A DNA stretch of 64,000 nt, from the NCBI RefSeq assembly GCF_020873915.1, contig NZ_JAHWGP010000013.1:62001-126000 (forward strand), written 5' to 3'. This DNA comes from Streptomyces sp. DH5 (GTDB taxonomy: Bacteria; Actinomycetota; Actinomycetes; Streptomycetales; Streptomycetaceae). A program made the position numbers and the translations under genes. Positions 60,300 through 64,000 of the stretch are shown one piece after another; the stretch's first letter is position 1, and each line of letters begins with the position of its first letter. The notes under the pieces are model-generated. The model ran no database searches and had not been told where the DNA came from. It saw only the letters and a program-made list of their open reading frames with translations.

Positions 60300-61201
60300 G
60301 GGCGCGGCCCCGCCGACGACGGCTCGTGAGGGCCGGAGGCACCGTGCGTCGCACCGGGCGGCGATCCGCACGCCCGGTCCCCCGGGTGGCCGGCGGCGCG
60401 TCGGACCGGGGCGACCGGCCGCCCGGTGACGGGGAGCGCGTCGGCCGGAGACGCGCGCAATGCCACGACCGGGGGTCCGCGACGGTCTGGAGCATCGGCG
60501 CGATCGCCGTGCTGTGCGTCGTGTTCGGCATCGTGCTCGCCCTCGGGCACGCCGTCGTGGTCCGACACCGGGCGGCCGCGGGCGCGGACCTGGCGGCGCT
60601 CGCCGCGGCCGACCACTGGGCCGAGGGGCGCGCGGCCGGATGCGCCCGGGCACAGCGGGTGGCCCGGGCCCAGGACACCCGGCTCGTGCGGTGCGCGATC
60701 ACCGGCGAGGTGGCGGACGTGTCGGTGGCCTCCGGGAGCGGGCCGTTCGCGGTGGAGGTCAGGGCGAGGGCAGGCCCTGCCAGCCCGCCCGGGCCCTCGC
60801 CACCGGGCACGGCCGGGGCTCCGGTGCGGGCCTGCCGTCCGGGCCTGCCCGGACCTTCCGTGCCGCTCCCACATGCAGGTCCGGTCGGGGCGGCGGGGAC
60901 GGGGGCGGCGACATCGGTTCCGGTCGGGGCGGCGGGGACGTTGGTTCCCGGTGCCGGCCGGGTGCTGGGGTCGGGGATGTCCTGTCCGGATCCGGTCCGG
61001 GGACCGGATCCGTTGTCGGAGACGGATGCGGTCCGGATGCTGGGCGCGGCGTCGGTTTCGTTTTCGGTACGGGCAACGGAGTCGAGTTCGCCGGCGGAGC
61101 CGGTCCAGGCGTCGGCGCCGGTGACGGTGGACGTTCCGAACCCCGTCCGGTTGCCGGCGGTGATCCCGATTCCCGGCTTCCGGTGCGGTGCCGGCCTATG
61201 A
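60296..61201 (+). CDS. TadE/TadG-like protein (TIGR03816) with long Pro/Gly tail
   Basis: A 301-residue protein. A basic 55-residue N-terminus precedes DRGSATVWSIGAIAVLCVV, a TM with a prepilin-like start, and RHRAAAGADLAALAAADHWAEG, the TIGR03816 signature. The Cys pair (GCARAQRVARA and RCAITGEV) follows. The family normally ends near residue 160; here an extra 140 residues rich in Pro, Gly, Ala and Val continue to 61201, with repeats in the DNA and a perfect 12-bp inverted repeat. The tail may be real or the result of lost stop codons. It is last in the tad operon. Confidence 0.75.
   Translation: MRARPRRRRLVRAGGTVRRTGRRSARPVPRVAGGASDRGDRPPGDGERVGRRRAQCHDRGSATVWSIGAIAVLCVVFGIVLALGHAVVVRHRAAAGADLAALAAADHWAEGRAAGCARAQRVARAQDTRLVRCAITGEVADVSVASGSGPFAVEVRARAGPASPPGPSPPGTAGAPVRACRPGLPGPSVPLPHAGPVGAAGTGAATSVPVGAAGTLVPGAGRVLGSGMSCPDPVRGPDPLSETDAVRMLGAASVSFSVRATESSSPAEPVQASAPVTVDVPNPVRLPAVIPIPGFRCGAGL
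60987..61012. repeat. 12-bp inverted repeat in the TadG-like gene tail
   Basis: Arms 60987-60998 and 61001-61012 are perfect complements with only GG between them, inside the extra tail. A related G-rich unit (GGTCGGGGCGGCGGGGAC) is repeated upstream near 60886 and 60922. These point to expansion of the tail by repeat growth. Confidence 0.7.
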
Positions 61202-61318
61202 CCCGGCGAGGCACGCCCGGCACCCCTTGCCTGTGCGGGCGGGGGTGGGGGCCTGGCGCCGGGCTCCGGCCCGTTGCAGGACACACCCGCCGAGCTCGGG
61301 CCCCCACCGCCCCGGCCC

Positions 61319-63832
61319 TCACACCGCCTCCGCCCCCGCGGTCCCGTCCGTGCCGTCCGCGCCCCCCGCTCGCCCGGGCTTCTCCACCGGTGCGCCCCCC
61401 AGCAGCACCGTGAGCAGCCGCACCGCGCCCCGTTTGTGCAGGGGGTCGTTGCCGTTGCCGCACTTGGGGGACTGGATGCAGGAGGGGCACCCCGCGTCGC
61501 ACTCGCAGGACGCGATGGCCTGACGGGTGGCGGTGAGCCAGGAACGGGCGGTGTGGAAGGCCCGTTCCGCGAAGCCCGCGCCGCCCGGGTGGCCGTCGTA
61601 GACGAAGACCGTGGGAAGCAGGGTGTCGGGGTGCAGCGGGACCGACACACCGCCGATGTCCCAGCGGTCGCAGGTCGCGAAGAGGGGAAGCATGCCGATC
61701 GACGCGTGCTCGGCGGCGTGCAGGGCACCGCCGAGGATCTCCGGGCCGACCCTGGCCCGGTCCAGCTGGTCCTCGGTGACCGTCCACCACACCGCACGGG
61801 TGCGCAGCGTACGAGGAGGGAGGTCGAGCTTCGTCTCGCCCAGCACCTCGCCGGTGATCTGGCGCCGGCGCAGGAAGGAGACCACCTGGTTGGTGACCTC
61901 GACGGAGCCGAAGCACAGGCGGCCGTCGCCCCAGGGGGTCTCGGTGTCCGTCTCCAGCACGGAGATCGACGTCGTGTCCCGGGCCACCGTCGTGTAGGTC
62001 GGGCTCGCCCGCTCGACCAGCGCGACCGAGTCCTCCAGGTCGAGGGAGCGCACCAGGTAGGTGAGGCCTTGGTGCAGGTGGACGGCACCCTCGTGGACGC
62101 TCGTGTGGGCGGCGCCCGCGTCGACCGTGCCGAGCAGCCGTCCCGTTCCGGTCTCGACGACCTGCACGGGGCGACCGCCTCCGCCGCGGATGTCGGTCAG
62201 GTCGGCGGCCCGTTCCCGGCGGGTCCAGTGCCAGGCTCTCGTCCGCCGGCGCAGCAGTTTCGCGGCCTCCAGCTGCGGGAGGAGATCCCCTGCGGCCGGG
62301 CCGAACAGGTCCAGGTCCTCCTCCGTCAGCGGCAGCTCCTCGGCCGCCGCGCACAGGTGCGGGGCGAGCACGTAGGGATTGTCGGGGTCGAGGACGGTGG
62401 ACTCCACGGGCCGCGCGAAGAGCGCCTCGGGGTGGTGGACGAGGAAGGTGTCCAGGGGATCGTCACGGGCGACCAGGACGGCGAGGGCGCCCTGCCCGGA
62501 GCGTCCCGCACGGCCCGCCTGCTGCCACAGGGAAGCCCGGGTGCCCGGGTAGCCGGCGATCACCACGGCGTCCAGACCGGAGACGTCCACACCGAGTTCG
62601 AGGGCGTTCGTCGCCGCGAGACCGAGGAGTTCGCCGGAGTGCAGGGCGCGTTCGAGGGCACGGCGCTCCTCGGGGAGGTAGCCGCCCCGGTACGCCGCGA
62701 CACGCCCGGCCAGCGAGCGGTCGACCTCCGCCAGGCGTTCCTGGGCGATCACCGAGATCAACTCGGCGCCGCGCCGGGAGCGCACGAAGGTCACCGAACG
62801 GATCCCCTGCACGGTGAGGTCGGTCAGCAGGTCGGCGGCCTCGGCGGTGGCCGTGCGGCGGACGGGCGCGCCCTTCTCGCCGTGCAGTTCGGTGAGCGGC
62901 GGCTCCCAGAGGGCGAACACCAGTTCACCGCGTGGTGAGGCGTCGTCGGCCACCTCCACCACCGGCAGGCCCGTGAGGCGGCCGGCGGCGACCGCGGGCT
63001 GGGCGGCGGTCGCGGAGGCCAGCAGGAACACGGGGGAGGCGCCGTAGCGGGCGCACAGCCGCCGCAGCCGGCGCAGCACCTGCGCGACGTGCGAGCCGAA
63101 CACCCCCCGGTAGGTGTGGCACTCGTCGATGACGACGTACCTCAGCGACTTCAGGAAGGAGGACCAGCGGGGATGGGACGGCAGGATGCCCCGGTGCAGC
63201 ATGTCCGGGTTGGTCAGGACGTAGTTGGCGTACTGGCGGATCCATTCGCGCTCCTCGAACGCGGTGTCGCCGTCGTAGACCGCCGCGCGCACCGAATGGC
63301 CCAACGGTTGTGAAAGTTCCTTCACGGATCGGCACTGGTCCGCCGCGAGGGCCTTCGTGGGGGCGAGGTACAGGGCGGTCGCCCCGCGGCCGTTCGGGGC
63401 CTCGGCGCCGTCCAGGAGCGTGGACAGCACCGGCGTGAGGTACGCCAGGGACTTGCCGGACGCGGTGCCGGTGGCGACCACGACCGACTCACCGTCCAGG
63501 GCGTGTTCGGCGGCACGTGCCTGGTGGGCCCAGGGGTGCTCGATGCCCGCGGCCCGTACGGCGGCGACGATCTCCGCGCGGATCCGGTCCGGCCAGACGG
63601 CATGGCGACCCGCCCGCGGGGGCAAGTGCTCCGTATGAGTGATGCGCGCAGCCCTGCTCGGCCCGGACGCGAGCCGGCTCAGGACGGCGTCCGGCGCGGT
63701 CCTGGACGGCGTGTCCGTCGGGGGTCGATCGGATCGGTGATTCTTGGCCATCGGCACCGAGTGTGTCACTGGCGTGACGGACAATGGGGCCAAGGCGTCG
63801 TGCACGCCTGCCGGTAAGTGATTGAATGCCAT
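61319..63832 (-). CDS. DEAD/DEAH-box helicase with DUF1998 cysteine domain
   Basis: An 837-residue superfamily 2 helicase. Motif I is VATGTASGKSLAYL (about 120), Ia APTKALAADQ, II VIDECHTYRG (DECH), III LLASATAA, IV-VI ATNALELGVDVSGLDAV and QQAGRAGRSGQGAL. The C-terminal DUF1998 domain ends in a four-Cys zinc site: CECDAGCPSCIQSPKCGNGN. This is the MrfA-like (YprA/Hrq1) family linked to DNA repair and to tad loci (Rv3649). ATG at 63832 gives MAFNHLPAGVHDAL, the form I recall in Streptomyces; a start at 63751 is possible. It is divergent from bldG. Confidence 0.93.
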   Translation of the reverse strand: MAFNHLPAGVHDALAPLSVTPVTHSVPMAKNHRSDRPPTDTPSRTAPDAVLSRLASGPSRAARITHTEHLPPRAGRHAVWPDRIRAEIVAAVRAAGIEHPWAHQARAAEHALDGESVVVATGTASGKSLAYLTPVLSTLLDGAEAPNGRGATALYLAPTKALAADQCRSVKELSQPLGHSVRAAVYDGDTAFEEREWIRQYANYVLTNPDMLHRGILPSHPRWSSFLKSLRYVVIDECHTYRGVFGSHVAQVLRRLRRLCARYGASPVFLLASATAAQPAVAAGRLTGLPVVEVADDASPRGELVFALWEPPLTELHGEKGAPVRRTATAEAADLLTDLTVQGIRSVTFVRSRRGAELISVIAQERLAEVDRSLAGRVAAYRGGYLPEERRALERALHSGELLGLAATNALELGVDVSGLDAVVIAGYPGTRASLWQQAGRAGRSGQGALAVLVARDDPLDTFLVHHPEALFARPVESTVLDPDNPYVLAPHLCAAAEELPLTEEDLDLFGPAAGDLLPQLEAAKLLRRRTRAWHWTRRERAADLTDIRGGGGRPVQVVETGTGRLLGTVDAGAAHTSVHEGAVHLHQGLTYLVRSLDLEDSVALVERASPTYTTVARDTTSISVLETDTETPWGDGRLCFGSVEVTNQVVSFLRRRQITGEVLGETKLDLPPRTLRTRAVWWTVTEDQLDRARVGPEILGGALHAAEHASIGMLPLFATCDRWDIGGVSVPLHPDTLLPTVFVYDGHPGGAGFAERAFHTARSWLTATRQAIASCECDAGCPSCIQSPKCGNGNDPLHKRGAVRLLTVLLGGAPVEKPGRAGGADGTDGTAGAEAV

Positions 63833-63911
63833 CGCGGCTGGCGAACCGTCCCGGGGGCTGAGCCGAGATGCCCCAAGGGCGACCGCTCGATAGCTAGGTG
63901 CTGGAGGATCC

Positions 63912-64000
63912 GTGGACCTGTCCCTGTCGACCGAGACCATGGGCGATCGCACGATCGTCAGGGTCGGTGGCGAAATCGACGTATATACCGCGCCCAAGCT
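63912..64000 (+). CDS. bldG: anti-sigma factor antagonist BldG, 5' part
   Basis: The window ends inside this gene. GTG at 63912 follows GGAGGA (63903-63908) by 3 nt. The 29 complete codons read [20 protein letters not shown] and EIDVYTAPK, the STAS domain of BldG, an antagonist of anti-sigma factors needed for aerial growth and antibiotic production. The serine that is phosphorylated lies beyond the window. The 79-bp gap with the helicase holds no further gene. Confidence 0.95.
   Translation, partial: MDLSLSTETMGDRTIVRVGGEIDVYTAPK

Overview
The window is a stretch of actinobacterial chromosome, almost certainly Streptomyces. Evidence: very high G+C with strong G/C bias at third codon positions, GTG starts, TANNNT -10 boxes 6-7 nt from start codons (leaderless promoters), and recognisable Streptomyces landmarks: recR-ask-asd at the left, wblA and crp in the middle, and the start of bldG at the right edge. 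From memory, the order matches Streptomyces coelicolor SCO3618 down to SCO3549. The right half also follows Mycobacterium tuberculosis Rv3683 to Rv3649 (metallophosphoesterase, ponA2, whiB4, two ArsA ATPases, RidA, MBL, crp, nth, Nudix, marP, ephE, holin-like, acs, HAD, ssd, tad genes, helicase).

1-9455: housekeeping block. recR 3' end, a DUF5063 gene, aspartokinase (with an internal start for a regulatory subunit) and aspartate-semialdehyde dehydrogenase, then a SigE-family sigma factor translationally coupled to a one-TM protein, SURF1, an NTF2-like protein and an S9 peptidase. The sigma gene has an ECF-like promoter overlaid by two identical palindromes.

9456-19670: accessory, ion-homeostasis-rich segment. 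It holds a TrkA-N (RCK) channel-like protein, a K+/H+ antiporter with RCK_C tail, a CPA2 antiporter and a convergent KhtT-like RCK_C regulator. Between them lie two decayed genes (a 5'-truncated TIGR03943 gene and an internally deleted SLC13/ArsB-type permease), a DUF3040 protein, a PH-like membrane protein and a 76-bp structured inverted repeat. This looks like a locus that has gained and lost transporters.

19671-27780: DUF1963, a membrane protein with a cluster of CACGTG palindromes upstream, a secreted beta-propeller, DUF4241, tRNA-Pro(CGG), Pr6Pr, metallophosphoesterase, YqeY. 27780-45405: the core wblA/crp block, with cell wall (PBP), redox/development (WblA), ArsA pair, RidA, Nudix, Crp with a Crp-type site upstream, endonuclease III with a histone-H1-like repeat tail, CoA Nudix, MarP, epoxide-hydrolase-like protein, holin-X and NhaA.

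45406-53785: acs, a SulP-STAS-carbonic anhydrase fusion, a deacetylase-like lipoprotein, a CooC-like ATPase and a Fic-like protein. 53786-54246 is a non-coding gap at the position where, as I recall, the S. coelicolor 6S-like RNA lies. 54247-61201: HAD phosphatase, a candidate 21-codon gene in back-to-back leaderless promoters, and a tight tad pilus operon (ssd, tadA, tadB, tadC, Flp pilin, two TadE-like genes). 61319-63832 is a large helicase, divergent from bldG.
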